Source: Pseudomonas paraglycinae
GTDB taxonomy: Bacteria; Pseudomonadota; Gammaproteobacteria; Pseudomonadales; Pseudomonadaceae
Assembly (NCBI RefSeq): GCF_021601625.1
Contig: NZ_BQHR01000002.1
Location: forward strand, 248,001 to 312,000
Direction: 5' to 3'
Length of the DNA: 64,000 nucleotides
Under the pieces are notes generated by a model. The model was not told the origin of the DNA and did no database searches. It worked only from the letters and a program-made list of their open reading frames with translations. The position numbers and the translations under genes were made by a program. Shown piece after piece: positions 54,579 through 64,000 of the stretch (its first letter is position 1; every line of letters begins with the position of its first letter).

Positions 54579-57281
54579 TCAAATGCTGATGCGCGACAGT
54601 TTGATATCGGGTTCCTGATTGACGCTCAGCTGTTCGACGATGGCATCCTGCAAACGGCTGCACAGCAGCGGGTCGGACAGCGGTTGATTGTGGGCGTCGG
54701 TGATGAAGAACACGTCTTCCACCCGCTCGCCCAGGGTGGCGATCTTGGCGTTCTGCAGCGACAGGTCGAACTCGAGGAAAATCCCGCCGACCCGTGCCAG
54801 CAGGCCCGGGCGATCCGGCGCGGTGAGTTCCAGCACGGTCACCGGACGCTGGGCGTCGTTGTGGATCGTCACCTGCGGGGCGAATGCGAAATGCTTGAGC
54901 TGGCGCGGCACCCGACGCTGGATGATCGTCGGGTAGTCGGCCGGGTTGCGCAGCGCTTCGGTCAGGCCGTCGCGAATCTGTTTGACCCGGACCGGATTGT
55001 CGCCGATCGAGTCGCCATCGGTGTCGAGCACGATGTAGGTGTCGAGGGTGAACTGGCTGCTGGACGTGATGACCCGGGCGTCGTGAATGTTCAGGTTGAG
55101 CTGGTCCATCGCCGCCACGGTCACGGCGAAGAAATCGTGCTGGTCCGGCGCATAGATGAAGATCTGCGTGCCGCCCTCGAACTCGCGCTGGGTGGTTTCC
55201 TTGATCAGCACCAGCGGACCGCCGTCGGCCGGTTGCTGAAGGATCGCGTCGGTGTGCCAGGCCACGTCGCCGGCGGTGTGGCGCAGGAAGTAGTCATCGC
55301 CCAGTTGCGCCCACAATTGCTCGACGTCATCCGGATCGGTGCCGCCGCGCACCAGAATGTCCAGTGCCGCACTTTGGGTCTGGCGGATCTGCTCTTCGCG
55401 ATCCACCGGATTCTCCAGGCCACGGCGCAGGGCGCGCTTGGTCTCGGTGTAGAGCTGGCGCAGCAGGCTGGCACGCCACGAGTTCCAGAGAGTCGGGTTG
55501 GTCGCGTTGATGTCGGCCACGGTCAGCACGTACAGGTAGTCGAGACGGGTTTCGTCACCGACTGCCTGGGCGAAGTCATGGATCACCTGCGGGTCGGACA
55601 AATCCTTGCGTTGGGCAGTGGTCGACATCACCAGGTGGTTCTGCACCAGCCAGACGATCAGGCGGCTGTCCCAGACCGGCAGTTGGTGCCGCTGGCAGAA
55701 CGCCTCGGCATCGACCGCGCCGATCTCCGAGTGATCGCCATGCCGGCCCTTGCCGATGTCGTGATACAGGCCCGCCATGTAAATGAGTTCAGGCTTGGGC
55801 AGTTTCGCCATGAGCTTGGCGGCCAGCGGGAATTTCTCCGACACCTGGGTGTACTGCAACTTGCGCAGGTGTTTGATCAGGTTCAGCGTGTGCGCATCGA
55901 CCGTATAGATGTGGAACAGGTCGTGCTGCATCTGCCCGACGATAAAGCCGAACTCCGGCAGATAGCGCCCGAGAATGCCGTAGCGGTTCATCCGCCGCAG
56001 GTTGCGGTGAATGCCGATCTTGCACTTGAACAGCTCGATGAACAGGCTGGTATTGCGGATGTCGTTGCGGAAGTTGTCGTCGATCAGGTGGCGGTTTTCC
56101 CGCAGCAGACGAATCGTGTCGGCGCGTACACCTTTGATTTCCGGCTGCTGGGCCATCAGCACGAAGATCTCGAGCATGGCAAACGGCGTGCGGCGGAATA
56201 CGTTGTCGTTGCGAGCTTCGATGTAGCCGTCGTGCAGTTGGAAACGCGAGTTGATCGGCTGCGGCGGCGCTTCGTCTTCCGGGGCGAGGATGACTTCCTC
56301 GAAGTGCTGGATGATCAGGTCGCTGAGCTGGGCGATGCTCATCACCACCCGGAAGTACTGCTGCATGAAGTTTTCGACGGCCTGTTTGGCGTCGTCGCCT
56401 TCAAAACCCAGCAGCCCGGCGATGGTGCGCTGGTGATCGAACAGCAGGCGGTCCTCGGAGCGACCGGCGAGCATGTGCAGGGCGTAACGCACCTTCCAGA
56501 GGAATTCCTGGGAGGAGGCCAGCAAGGCGTTTTCGCTCTCGACCAGAAAGCCTTCGCCGGCCAGGGCCCGCAGGTTCAGGGTGCCGTACTGACGACGGGC
56601 CACCCACAGAATCGTCTGGATATCCCGTAGTCCGCCAGGCGAGCCTTTGACGTTGGGTTCCAGGTTGTATTCGGTGTCGTTGTACTTGTGGTGGCGAGCC
56701 TTCTGTTCGGCGCGCTTGGCCAGGAAGAAATCCTTGCTCGGCCACATGTGTGCGGTGCTGGTGACATCGAGCATGCGCTGGCGCAGGCGCTCGGGGCCGC
56801 AGATGGTGCGGCTTTCCATCAGGTTGGTGACCACCGTCAGGTCGGCGCGGGCCTCTTCGGCGCATTCGTCGACGGAGCGAACGCTCTGACCGACTTCCAG
56901 GCCGATGTCCCACAGCAGCGTCAGAAAACGCTCGATGGAATCGCGGAAAATTTCGTGGTCGGCGCTGTCCAGCAGGATCAGCAGGTCGATGTCGGAATAG
57001 GGGTGCAATTCGCCGCGACCGTAGCCGCCGACCGCGACCAGCGCGATGTCGGCGTCTTCGCTCCAGTCGAACTGGTCCCAGGCCTTTTGCAGGATGTTGT
57101 CGACGAACCAGGCCCGGTCTTCGATCAGCCGTCGGATATCGCGACCGGCCCGAAAGCGTGCATCGAGCACTTCGCGGGCCTGGCGGATCGCCTTCTTGAA
57201 CGCCGCGATGGGACTCGCTTTCAGGGCCAGTTCAGCCTGGAACTGGCCACGGTCGAAGAGTTCGGGATCCACCTGCGGCAT
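54579..57281 (-). CDS. glnD: Bifunctional uridylyltransferase/uridylyl-removing enzyme (PII modifier)
   Basis: 900 residues. Nucleotidyltransferase motif [20 protein letters not shown] near the N-terminus, an HD hydrolase domain ([17 protein letters not shown]) in the middle, and two C-terminal ACT domains that bind glutamine. GlnD uridylylates PII under nitrogen limitation and de-modifies it in excess. SD AAGGAAAG precedes the ATG. It is followed leftward by dapC. Confidence 0.98.
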   Translation of the reverse strand: MPQVDPELFDRGQFQAELALKASPIAAFKKAIRQAREVLDARFRAGRDIRRLIEDRAWFVDNILQKAWDQFDWSEDADIALVAVGGYGRGELHPYSDIDLLILLDSADHEIFRDSIERFLTLLWDIGLEVGQSVRSVDECAEEARADLTVVTNLMESRTICGPERLRQRMLDVTSTAHMWPSKDFFLAKRAEQKARHHKYNDTEYNLEPNVKGSPGGLRDIQTILWVARRQYGTLNLRALAGEGFLVESENALLASSQEFLWKVRYALHMLAGRSEDRLLFDHQRTIAGLLGFEGDDAKQAVENFMQQYFRVVMSIAQLSDLIIQHFEEVILAPEDEAPPQPINSRFQLHDGYIEARNDNVFRRTPFAMLEIFVLMAQQPEIKGVRADTIRLLRENRHLIDDNFRNDIRNTSLFIELFKCKIGIHRNLRRMNRYGILGRYLPEFGFIVGQMQHDLFHIYTVDAHTLNLIKHLRKLQYTQVSEKFPLAAKLMAKLPKPELIYMAGLYHDIGKGRHGDHSEIGAVDAEAFCQRHQLPVWDSRLIVWLVQNHLVMSTTAQRKDLSDPQVIHDFAQAVGDETRLDYLYVLTVADINATNPTLWNSWRASLLRQLYTETKRALRRGLENPVDREEQIRQTQSAALDILVRGGTDPDDVEQLWAQLGDDYFLRHTAGDVAWHTDAILQQPADGGPLVLIKETTQREFEGGTQIFIYAPDQHDFFAVTVAAMDQLNLNIHDARVITSSSQFTLDTYIVLDTDGDSIGDNPVRVKQIRDGLTEALRNPADYPTIIQRRVPRQLKHFAFAPQVTIHNDAQRPVTVLELTAPDRPGLLARVGGIFLEFDLSLQNAKIATLGERVEDVFFITDAHNQPLSDPLLCSRLQDAIVEQLSVNQEPDIKLSRISI

Positions 57282-57321
57282 CGATTGGCTTTCCTTCTAT
57301 AGGCTGGGAACGGTGTCTGGA

Positions 57322-58104
57322 TCAGGCCGAGATGCGCGGGATGGTGTCGTCGCTGCGCAGGGTGAAGATCTCGTAGCCGGTGTCGGTGACAAGCAAAGTG
57401 TGTTCCCACTGTGCCGACAGCTTGCGATCCTTGGTGATCGCGGTCCAGCCGTCGCCCAGTACTTTGGTGTCGGCCTTGCCCTGGTTGATCATCGGCTCGA
57501 TGGTGAAGGTCATGCCGGCCTTCAGTTCCATGCCGGTGCCGGCGCGGCCGTAGTGCAGGATCTGCGGCTCTTCGTGGAACACCTTGCCGATGCCGTGACC
57601 GCAGAACTCACGCACCACCGAGAAGCCGTTCTTTTCAGCGTGCTTCTGAATGATTTCGCCGATGTCGCCGAGGCGGCAGCCGGGTTTGACGATCTCGATC
57701 GCCTTGTACATGCATTCCTGGGTGACCTGCGACAGGCGCTCGGCCCAGACCGGCACGGTGCCGACGTGGAACATGCGGCTGGTGTCGCCGTGATAGCCGT
57801 CCTTGATCACGGTGACGTCGATGTTCAGGGTGTCGCCGTTTTTCAGCGGCTTGTCGTTCGGGATACCGTGGCAGACCACGTGGTTGATCGAGGTGCAGAT
57901 CGACTTCGGGTAGCCCTTGTAGTTGAGCGGGGCAGGGATGGCCTGCTGCACGTTGACGATATAGTCGTGGCAGATCTGGTTCAGCTCATCGGTGGTCACG
58001 CCCGGCTTGACGTGTTCGGCAATCATTTCCAGCACATCGGCGGCCAGTTTGCCGGCGACACGCATGCCAGCGATGTCCTCGGGGGTTTTGAGGGTGACGG
58101 TCAT
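57322..58104 (-). CDS. map: Methionine aminopeptidase type I
   Basis: 260 residues (ATG 58104, MTVTLKTPEDIAGMR); a longer upstream frame is spurious. Metal ligands are visible in NIDVTVIKDGYHGDTSRMF, CGHGIGKVFHEEP and MTFTIEPMINQG. It removes the initiator Met from nascent chains. Divergent from rpsB, a widely conserved arrangement. Closely followed by glnD. Confidence 0.98.
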   Translation of the reverse strand: MTVTLKTPEDIAGMRVAGKLAADVLEMIAEHVKPGVTTDELNQICHDYIVNVQQAIPAPLNYKGYPKSICTSINHVVCHGIPNDKPLKNGDTLNIDVTVIKDGYHGDTSRMFHVGTVPVWAERLSQVTQECMYKAIEIVKPGCRLGDIGEIIQKHAEKNGFSVVREFCGHGIGKVFHEEPQILHYGRAGTGMELKAGMTFTIEPMINQGKADTKVLGDGWTAITKDRKLSAQWEHTLLVTDTGYEIFTLRSDDTIPRISA

Positions 58105-58478
58105 ACAGACTCTCTCTGCGCTCGGCGGCGCTTGCTGATACGAACAGGGGCGCGGCTGTTGGTTTGGCGGCCCCAAAAAACGCGATTCTAACAGACCAAA
58201 GGCGCAAATCCGCGCCTGCGTGCATCGCTTCTCTCTATACAATGCGGTGCATTGTCCCGATTCCAAGGGCGTGGCGCGCATGTCCCTGACGCGATTGCAG
58301 ATTCCGGGTTCCGTTTGCGTCGTCCCTGTGGTATAAAATGCGCCGCTTTCCGGGGATAGCTCCGGGAGCATTAACCCACACACGTGTCGACACGATGGCC
58401 TGGGTGCCTTTGATCCTCGGATCAATGGTTGGTCATTGGGATACGTGGAGGCCCAACCCGACTTATCAAGGAACTATC
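58105..58478. promoter_or_regulatory. 374-bp map-rpsB divergent region with the rpsB leader
   Basis: No gene. A candidate rpsB -10 lies at 58333-58339 (TATAAAA), with a weak -35 17 bp before it. The ~140-base leader then holds small hairpins (TTGATCC-TC-GGATCAA near 58410-58425; TTGGG...CCCAA near 58437-58455). The rpsB leader is conserved in gamma-proteobacteria and binds S2 for autogenous control in E. coli; the same role is plausible here. SD AAGGA before the ATG. Confidence 0.6.
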
Positions 58479-59216
58479 ATGTCCCAAGTCAACATGCGCG
58501 ATATGCTGAAGGCCGGTGTGCACTTCGGTCACCAAACCCGTTACTGGAATCCGAAAATGGGTAAATACATTTTCGGCGCGCGTAACAAGATTCACATCAT
58601 CAACCTTGAAAAAACCCTGCCAATGTTCAACGAAGCTCTGACTTTCGTAGAGCGTCTGGCCCAGGGCAAAAACAAGATTCTGTTCGTCGGCACCAAGCGT
58701 TCCGCTGGCAAGATCGTTGCTGAAGAAGCAGCACGTTGCGGTTCGCCGTACGTCGATCACCGCTGGTTGGGCGGCATGCTGACCAACTTCAAGACCATCC
58801 GTGCTTCCATCAAGCGTCTGCGTGACCTTGAAGTACAAGCCGAAGACGGTACTTTCGCCAAGCTGACCAAGAAAGAAGCGCTGATGCGCACTCGCGATCT
58901 TGAGAAGCTGGATCGCTCCCTGGGCGGCATCAAGGACATGGGCGGTCTGCCAGACGCACTGTTCGTGATCGACGTTGACCACGAGCGCATCGCGATCACC
59001 GAAGCCAACAAGCTGGGCATCCCGGTCATCGGCGTTGTCGATACCAACAGCAGCCCGGAAGGCGTTGACTACATCATCCCAGGCAACGATGACGCAATCC
59101 GCGCTATCCAGCTGTACATGGGTTCGATGGCTGACGCAGTCATCCGCGGTCGCAACAACGTTGCTGGCGGTACTGTAGAATTCGCAGCTGAAGAAACTCA
59201 GGCTGCAGCTGAGTAA
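58479..59216 (+). CDS. rpsB: 30S ribosomal protein S2
   Basis: 245 residues, the usual length. Begins [19 protein letters not shown] and contains [23 protein letters not shown]-type segments and [17 protein letters not shown] late-assembling protein at the 30S neck, required for binding S1. Codons are highly biased, as expected for a ribosomal protein. Start at ATG 58479. Followed by a strong terminator and then tsf. Confidence 0.99.
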   Translation: MSQVNMRDMLKAGVHFGHQTRYWNPKMGKYIFGARNKIHIINLEKTLPMFNEALTFVERLAQGKNKILFVGTKRSAGKIVAEEAARCGSPYVDHRWLGGMLTNFKTIRASIKRLRDLEVQAEDGTFAKLTKKEALMRTRDLEKLDRSLGGIKDMGGLPDALFVIDVDHERIAITEANKLGIPVIGVVDTNSSPEGVDYIIPGNDDAIRAIQLYMGSMADAVIRGRNNVAGGTVEFAAEETQAAAE

Positions 59217-59244
59217 TTGACGCCCTGGCGTTGACTCAGTAAGC

Positions 59245-59270
59245 AAAAAGGGGGCTTGGCCCCCTTTTTG
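59245..59270 (+). terminator. Terminator/attenuator between rpsB and tsf
   Basis: AAAAAGGGGGC-TTG-GCCCCCTTTTTG; tsf may be read through it or have its own promoter. Confidence 0.9.
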
Positions 59271-59406
59271 CCACCTCGAAAACCATTTGTCGGCAGCGCA
59301 GCTACAGCATCTGTAACGTGCAGCGGCTACAAGGTGTCTCGGGAAGAATTGAACGCCCGTTCGATCGGGTGGAATGGTTGAAAACCTATCCAAGAGGAAT
59401 TTGAAA

Positions 59407-60270
59407 ATGGCAGCAATTACTGCAGCGTTGGTCAAAGAACTGCGCGAGCGTACCGGCGAAGGCATGATGGATTGCAAGAAAGCCCTGGAAAAGGCTGGCG
59501 GCGACATCGAAAAAGCCATTGATGACATGCGTGCTTCGGGCGCGATCAAGGCTGCCAAGAAAGCTGGCAACGTTGCCGCTGAAGGCGCTATCGCAATCAA
59601 GGACGACGGCAAGGCTGCCGTTCTGATCGAAGTCAACTCGCAGACCGACTTCCTGGCTCTGCAGGACGACTTCAAAAACTTCGTTGCTGCCAGCGTTGAC
59701 AAAGCATTCGCTGACAAGCTGACCGACGCAGCTCCGCTGATCGCTGCTCAAGAAGCCGCTCGCGAAGCACTGGTTGCCAAAGTAGGCGAGAACGTCAACA
59801 TCCGTCGCCTGGTGCGCGTAGAAGGCGACGTAGTCGGCACCTACCTGCACGGCAACAAGATTGGTGTTGCTGTTGTCCTGAAAGGCGGCGACGTCGAGCT
59901 GGCCAAAGACATCGCAATGCACGTTGCTGCAAGCAACCCTGAGTTCCTGCTGCCTTCGCAAGTCTCCGACGAAGCGATCGAGCGTGAAAAGGCTGTGTTC
60001 CTGCAGCTGAACGAAGAAAAAATCAAAGGCAAGCCAGAAAACATTGTTGAGAACATGGTCAAAGGCCGTATCAGCAAGTTCCTGGCAGAAGCGAGCCTGG
60101 TTGAGCAGGCGTTCGTCAAGAACCCTGAAATCAAGGTTGGCGAGCTGGCCAAGAAAGGCGGCGCTGAAATCGTTTCCTTCACTTACTTCAAAGTAGGCGA
60201 AGGCATCGAGAAGCCGGTCGACAACTTCGCTGAAGAAGTTGCTGCCCAGCTGGCTGCCGCCAAGCAATAA
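59407..60270 (+). CDS. tsf: Translation elongation factor Ts
   Basis: 287 residues. UBA-like N-terminus (MAAITAALVKELRERTGEGMMDCKKAL) and the core ILIEVNSQTDFLALQDDFKNF-type motif with TDFVA-like sequence. It recycles EF-Tu-GDP to EF-Tu-GTP. Start ATG 59407; AGAGGAA nearby. Usual order rpsB-tsf-pyrH-frr. Codon bias is strong, as in other highly expressed genes. Confidence 0.99.
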   Translation: MAAITAALVKELRERTGEGMMDCKKALEKAGGDIEKAIDDMRASGAIKAAKKAGNVAAEGAIAIKDDGKAAVLIEVNSQTDFLALQDDFKNFVAASVDKAFADKLTDAAPLIAAQEAAREALVAKVGENVNIRRLVRVEGDVVGTYLHGNKIGVAVVLKGGDVELAKDIAMHVAASNPEFLLPSQVSDEAIEREKAVFLQLNEEKIKGKPENIVENMVKGRISKFLAEASLVEQAFVKNPEIKVGELAKKGGAEIVSFTYFKVGEGIEKPVDNFAEEVAAQLAAAKQ

Positions 60271-60293
60271 GACGGTTTTTCAACTGTCGCCCG

Positions 60294-60328
60294 AAAGAGG
60301 CTGCCCGCTCACGCGCGCAGCCTCTTTT
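60294..60328 (+). terminator. Terminator after tsf
   Basis: AAAGAGGCTGC / GCAGCCTCTTTT with a 12-base loop. Confidence 0.88.
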
Positions 60329-60482
60329 CAGATAGGGTTACCAATTTTTAATTGGTTTCCCCTTGGAACTGACTTACAAAGCCATGTTCCGATGGCGCTG
60401 AAGCAGCGCCAAGCTAGATTGAACGCCAGCTGTAACACAGCTCGCAAAGAATTTTTAAAATACGCCGCAGGAGAGATTCGCA

Positions 60483-61226
60483 ATGGCTCAGCAGGGCAGT
60501 GGTTATCAGGCTCGCTATAAACGCATTCTACTCAAGCTTAGCGGCGAGGCCCTGATGGGCTCGGAAGAGTTCGGGATCGATCCGAAGGTGCTGGATCGCA
60601 TGGCGCTGGAAGTCGGCCAGCTGGTCGGTATCGGCGTTCAGGTCGGTCTGGTGATTGGCGGTGGCAACCTGTTCCGCGGTGAAGCGCTGAGCAAGGCCGG
60701 CATGGATCGGGTCACGGGCGACCACATGGGCATGCTGGCCACTGTGATGAACGCCCTGGCCATGCGCGACGCGCTGGAACGTGCCAATATCTCGGCGATC
60801 GTGATGTCGGCCATCTCCATGGTCGGTGTGACCGATCACTATGACCGTCGCAAGGCCATGCGCCACCTGAACTCCAAGGACGTGGTGATCTTCGCGGCCG
60901 GTACCGGCAATCCGTTCTTTACCACGGATTCGGCAGCCTGCCTGCGCGCCATTGAAATCGACGCCGATGTCGTGCTCAAGGCGACCAAGGTCGATGGCGT
61001 CTACACCGCTGACCCGTTCAAAGACCCGCATGCCGAGAAGTTCGATCATCTGACTTACGATGAAGTACTGGATCGCAAGCTGGGCGTAATGGATCTGACG
61101 GCCATCTGCCTGTGCCGCGATCACAAGATGCCGCTGCGCGTATTTAACATGAACAAGCCCGGCGCCCTGCTGAACATCGTGCATGGTGGCGCAGAAGGGA
61201 CTTTGATCGAGGAAGGCCAACAATGA
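60483..61226 (+). CDS. pyrH: UMP kinase
   Basis: 247 residues of the amino-acid kinase family: [23 protein letters not shown], and [15 protein letters not shown]. Makes UDP from UMP; the first committed step after UMP, hexameric, activated by GTP and inhibited by UTP in bacteria. AGGAG eight bases before the ATG. Its stop overlaps the frr start by 4 bases. Confidence 0.99.
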   Translation: MAQQGSGYQARYKRILLKLSGEALMGSEEFGIDPKVLDRMALEVGQLVGIGVQVGLVIGGGNLFRGEALSKAGMDRVTGDHMGMLATVMNALAMRDALERANISAIVMSAISMVGVTDHYDRRKAMRHLNSKDVVIFAAGTGNPFFTTDSAACLRAIEIDADVVLKATKVDGVYTADPFKDPHAEKFDHLTYDEVLDRKLGVMDLTAICLCRDHKMPLRVFNMNKPGALLNIVHGGAEGTLIEEGQQ

Positions 61227-61780
61227 TCAACGAAATCAAGAAAGACGCCCAAGCGCGTATGCAGAAATCCCTGGAGTCTCTGAACCATGCGTTCGGTCAG
61301 ATTCGTACCGGCAAGGCTCACCCGAGCATCCTCGGCAGTGTCATGGTGCCTTACTACGGCACTGATACTCCGCTGAGCGGCGTTGCCAACGTCACCGTGA
61401 AAGACTCGCGCACCCTGCAGGTCGTGGCGTTCGAGCGCAACATGCTCGCTGCTGTCGACAAGGCAATCCAAAGCGCTGGTCTGAACCTCAACCCGACCAA
61501 CCTGGGTGAGTTGCTGTTGATCCCTATGCCGGCCCTCACCGAGGAAACGCGTAAAGGCTTCACCAAGCAGGCGCGTAGCGCTGCTGAAGACGCGCGTGTT
61601 GCCGTGCGCAATATTCGTCGTGATGCCTTGGGCGAGCTCAAGAAACTGGTCAAGGACAAGGAAATCAGCGAAGACGAAGAGCGTCGTGCCATCGCTGATA
61701 TCGATAAGCTGACCAAAGAATCCGAGGCCCAGATCACCAAGGCCACGGACGAGAAAGAAAAAGACCTGATGGCCGTATAA
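61223..61780 (+). CDS. frr: Ribosome recycling factor
   Basis: 185 residues, standard. Contains [25 protein letters not shown]-type and [28 protein letters not shown]-type segments. It splits post-termination ribosomes with EF-G, tying to prfB and translation functions in this window. ATGA overlap with pyrH. Confidence 0.99.
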   Translation: MINEIKKDAQARMQKSLESLNHAFGQIRTGKAHPSILGSVMVPYYGTDTPLSGVANVTVKDSRTLQVVAFERNMLAAVDKAIQSAGLNLNPTNLGELLLIPMPALTEETRKGFTKQARSAAEDARVAVRNIRRDALGELKKLVKDKEISEDEERRAIADIDKLTKESEAQITKATDEKEKDLMAV

Positions 61781-61794
61781 GGGTCGAGTTTTAA

Positions 61795-62550
61795 ATGGAC
61801 AAGACCAAGCAGACTGCGCCGTCCGCGGTGCCGCGCCATGTCGCGATCATCATGGATGGCAATAATCGCTGGGCGAAAAAACGCTTCATGCCGGGTGTCG
61901 CCGGGCATAAGGCGGGCGTAGACGCTGTGCGGGCGGTGATCGAGGTGTGTGCCGAGGCCAAGGTCGAGGTGCTCACCCTGTTCGCCTTTTCCAGTGAAAA
62001 CTGGCAGCGCCCGGCCGATGAGGTCAGCGCCTTGATGGATCTGTTCTTCAAGGCGTTGCGTCGCGAGGCAAAGCGCCTGAATGACAACAACATCAGTCTG
62101 CGCATCATCGGTGACCGTACGCGGTTCCATCCGGAGCTTCAGGCCGCCATGCGTGAAGCGGAAGCGATGACCGCCGGTGCCAACCGTTTCATCCTGCAGA
62201 TCGCCGCCAACTACGGCGGTCAGTGGGACATTGCGCAAGCGGCGCAGCGTCTGGCGCGTGAAGTTCAGGCCGGTCATCTGCGGCCGGAAGACATCACGCC
62301 GGATCTGCTGCAGACCTGCCTGGTTACCGGTGATCTGCCGTTGCCCGACTTGTGCATCCGCACCGGCGGCGAGCACCGCATCAGCAATTTCCTCTTGTGG
62401 CAGCTGGCTTACGCCGAGCTGTACTTCTCCGACCTGTTCTGGCCGGACTTCAAACACGAAGCCATGCGCAATGCGCTGGCCGATTTCGCTTTGCGCCAGC
62501 GTCGCTTCGGTAAAACGAGCGAGCAGGTCGAAGCTGGAGCCCGGGTTTAA
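61795..62550 (+). CDS. uppS: Undecaprenyl diphosphate synthase (cis-prenyltransferase)
   Basis: 251 residues. The catalytic Asp21 is in HVAIIMDGNNRWAKKR (the family form often reads MDGNGRWA). Then LFAFSSENWQRP and RTGGEHRISNFLLWQLAYAE. Makes the C55 lipid carrier for cell-wall and glycan synthesis. The start is 14 bases after frr; its stop overlaps the cdsA start by one base. Confidence 0.98.
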   Translation: MDKTKQTAPSAVPRHVAIIMDGNNRWAKKRFMPGVAGHKAGVDAVRAVIEVCAEAKVEVLTLFAFSSENWQRPADEVSALMDLFFKALRREAKRLNDNNISLRIIGDRTRFHPELQAAMREAEAMTAGANRFILQIAANYGGQWDIAQAAQRLAREVQAGHLRPEDITPDLLQTCLVTGDLPLPDLCIRTGGEHRISNFLLWQLAYAELYFSDLFWPDFKHEAMRNALADFALRQRRFGKTSEQVEAGARV

Positions 62551-63356
62551 TGCTTAAACAACGCATCATCACTGCACTGATTCTGCTGCCGATCGCCCTG
62601 GGCGGTTTTTTCCTGCTCGAGGGTTCCGGTTTTGCTCTGTTCATCGGGCTGGTCGTAAGTCTGGGCGCCTGGGAATGGGCGCGTCTGGCCGGCTTCACCG
62701 CACAGGCATTTCGTGTCGGCTACGCGGCGGTGGTCGCGCTGATGCTGTTCGTCATGTACATCCTGCCGGGGCTGGCGCCTTGGGTGTTGGGTGCTTCGGT
62801 GATCTGGTGGGCATTGGCGACCTGGCTGGTGCTGACTTACCCGCGCTCCAGCGAGCATTGGTCCAGCGCCGCCGCCAAGCTGGTGATCGGTCTGTTGATT
62901 CTGTTGCCTGCCTGGCAAGGTTTGGTGCAGATCAAGCAGTATCCGCTGGGCAACTGGCTGATCATGGCGGTGATGGTGCTGGTGTGGGGCGCTGATATCG
63001 GTGCCTATTTCTCCGGTCGCGCGTTCGGCAAGCGCAAGCTGGCGCCGCAAGTCAGTCCCGGCAAAAGCTGGGAGGGCGTGTATGGCGGTCTGGCGCTGAG
63101 CCTGGTCATCACCACCCTGGTCGCGCTGGTCCGTGACTGGACGGTGGCACAACTGTTCAAGGGCTTGATCGGCGCTGCGGTGATCGTCTTCATCTCGGTG
63201 GTGGGTGACCTGACCGAAAGCATGTTCAAGCGTCAGTCCGGCATCAAGGACAGCAGTAATCTGCTGCCCGGTCATGGTGGTGTACTGGATCGCATCGACA
63301 GCCTGACGGCGGCGATCCCGGTCTTCGCGGTGCTGTTGTGGATGGCGGCGTCGTGA
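62550..63356 (+). CDS. cdsA: Phosphatidate cytidylyltransferase
   Basis: 268 residues. Multiple TM helices (~8) and the CDP-alcohol transferase signature [20 protein letters not shown] then [14 protein letters not shown]. It forms CDP-diacylglycerol from PA and CTP, the step before PE, PG and cardiolipin, downstream of PlsB. Coupled to uppS and dxr by short overlaps. Confidence 0.98.
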   Translation: MLKQRIITALILLPIALGGFFLLEGSGFALFIGLVVSLGAWEWARLAGFTAQAFRVGYAAVVALMLFVMYILPGLAPWVLGASVIWWALATWLVLTYPRSSEHWSSAAAKLVIGLLILLPAWQGLVQIKQYPLGNWLIMAVMVLVWGADIGAYFSGRAFGKRKLAPQVSPGKSWEGVYGGLALSLVITTLVALVRDWTVAQLFKGLIGAAVIVFISVVGDLTESMFKRQSGIKDSSNLLPGHGGVLDRIDSLTAAIPVFAVLLWMAAS

Positions 63357-64000
63357 GTCGCCCACAGCAGATTACCGTCCTGGGGGCGACCGGTTCGATC
63401 GGTCTGAGCACCCTGGATGTCATCGCCCGGCATCCGGAGCGTTATCAGGCTTTCGCCCTGAGCGGTTTTACCCGTCTGAGCGAACTGTTTGCCCTGTGTG
63501 TTCGCCATCTCCCGAAATATGCGGTAGTGCCGGAAGCCGGCGCTGCCCGCAGCCTGCAGGACGATTTGCGTGCTGCGGGCCTGTCGACGCAGGTGCTGGT
63601 CGGCGAAGAAGGCTTGTGTCAGGTCGCTGCTGCACCGGAGGTGGATGCTGTCATGGCCGCCATCGTCGGCGCTGCCGGCTTGCGCCCGACTTTGGCGGCA
63701 GTTGAGGCGGGCAAGAAGATTCTTCTGGCCAACAAGGAAGCGCTGGTCATGTCCGGCGCCTTGTTCATGCAGGCCGTGCGCAAGAGCGGTTCGGTCCTGT
63801 TGCCGATCGATAGCGAGCACAACGCGATTTTCCAGTGCATGCCACAGGACTTTGCTCGCGGGTTGAGCAACGTTGGGGTCCGCCGGATTTTGCTCACGGC
63901 CTCTGGTGGCCCTTTCCGGCAGACGCCGATGGCCGAGCTGGCACATGTTTCACCCGATCAGGCGTGTGCGCACCCGAACTGGTCGATGGGTCGCAAGATC
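63353..64000 (+). CDS. dxr: 1-deoxy-D-xylulose 5-phosphate reductoisomerase, N-terminal part
   Basis: 216 of ~396 residues before the edge. NADPH site [28 protein letters not shown], and metal site [11 protein letters not shown] (Asp153, Glu155). It catalyses the second step of the MEP isoprenoid pathway and so feeds UppS. It starts at GTG 63353, overlapping the cdsA stop by 4 bases. Confidence 0.97.
   Translation, partial: MSRPQQITVLGATGSIGLSTLDVIARHPERYQAFALSGFTRLSELFALCVRHLPKYAVVPEAGAARSLQDDLRAAGLSTQVLVGEEGLCQVAAAPEVDAVMAAIVGAAGLRPTLAAVEAGKKILLANKEALVMSGALFMQAVRKSGSVLLPIDSEHNAIFQCMPQDFARGLSNVGVRRILLTASGGPFRQTPMAELAHVSPDQACAHPNWSMGRKI

Noticed and set aside
58105-58425. Upstream extension of map by 107 codons
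   Set aside because: It crosses the rpsB promoter region and has no SD; MTVTLKTPED is the expected N-terminus.

Overview
The window is a chromosomal segment of a fluorescent-type Pseudomonas, most likely the P. fluorescens species complex. The evidence is high GC with strong CTG and GC-ending codon bias, a complete wspABCDEF-wspR operon, mexL-mexJK, a ppc/adk/tsaB block, and typical Pseudomonas REP sequences of the GTGGGAGC type. Gene order follows my memory of P. aeruginosa closely, with a few lineage-specific insertions. No rRNA, tRNA, CRISPR array, prophage or transposase was recognised.

Layout. (1) 1-3400: leftward type VI secretion accessory cluster, hcp then vgrG then a DUF4123 chaperone cut by the left edge. 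It is preceded by a sigma-54-like promoter and three palindromic enhancer-like sites. (2) 3620-12080: the Wsp surface-sensing pathway that drives c-di-GMP synthesis, with translationally coupled genes. (3) 12187-19030: prfB with its programmed frameshift, lysS, a TetR regulator, two lipoprotein genes, a HExxxH 'QEGLA' protein and a small membrane protein. (4) 19099-21062: leftward envelope genes (OmpA-type lptF and a DUF4398 lipoprotein) under a likely AlgU promoter, and a small conserved protein. (5) 21277-30015: ppc, adk, tsaB, a DUF72 protein, an isocitrate-lyase-superfamily enzyme, an extensin-like protein, a two-repeat protein and rsmJ. (6) 30061-34967: mexL-like repressor divergent from the mexJK efflux genes. 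(7) 34968-36856: a structured non-coding element and a Fic/AMPylase gene that look inserted. (8) 36853-46207: leftward DUF4197, YbaY-like lipoprotein and plsB, a cold-shock gene, then rlmA, dapE and a GH17-GT2 glucan synthase. (9) 46488-54535: tcdA, csdE-csdA, dapD, an ArsC/YffB protein, a CPA1 antiporter, an astacin-like metallopeptidase and dapC. (10) 54579-64000: glnD, map, and the rightward rpsB-tsf-pyrH-frr-uppS-cdsA-dxr cluster, cut in dxr.

How it fits together. Most of the window is housekeeping: translation (prfB, lysS, map, rpsB, tsf, frr, rsmJ, rlmA, tsaB, tcdA), lysine and peptidoglycan precursors (dapC, dapD, dapE), phospholipid and isoprenoid synthesis (plsB, cdsA, uppS, dxr) and nitrogen sensing (glnD). 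The accessory layer is about the surface and competition: T6SS, Wsp biofilm signalling, AlgU-type envelope lipoproteins, MexJK efflux, periplasmic glucan synthesis, Fic and a metallopeptidase.

I did not find a clearly new multi-gene system. The best leads are the enhancer array upstream of hcp, the HExxxH QEGLA protein related to MATCAP tubulin carboxypeptidases, the Fic insertion with its neighbouring element and the codon shift in the mexK 3' end, the astacin-like protease without a signal peptide, and the 60-residue-period repeat protein. All homology statements are from reading the sequence and memory of families; no search was run.
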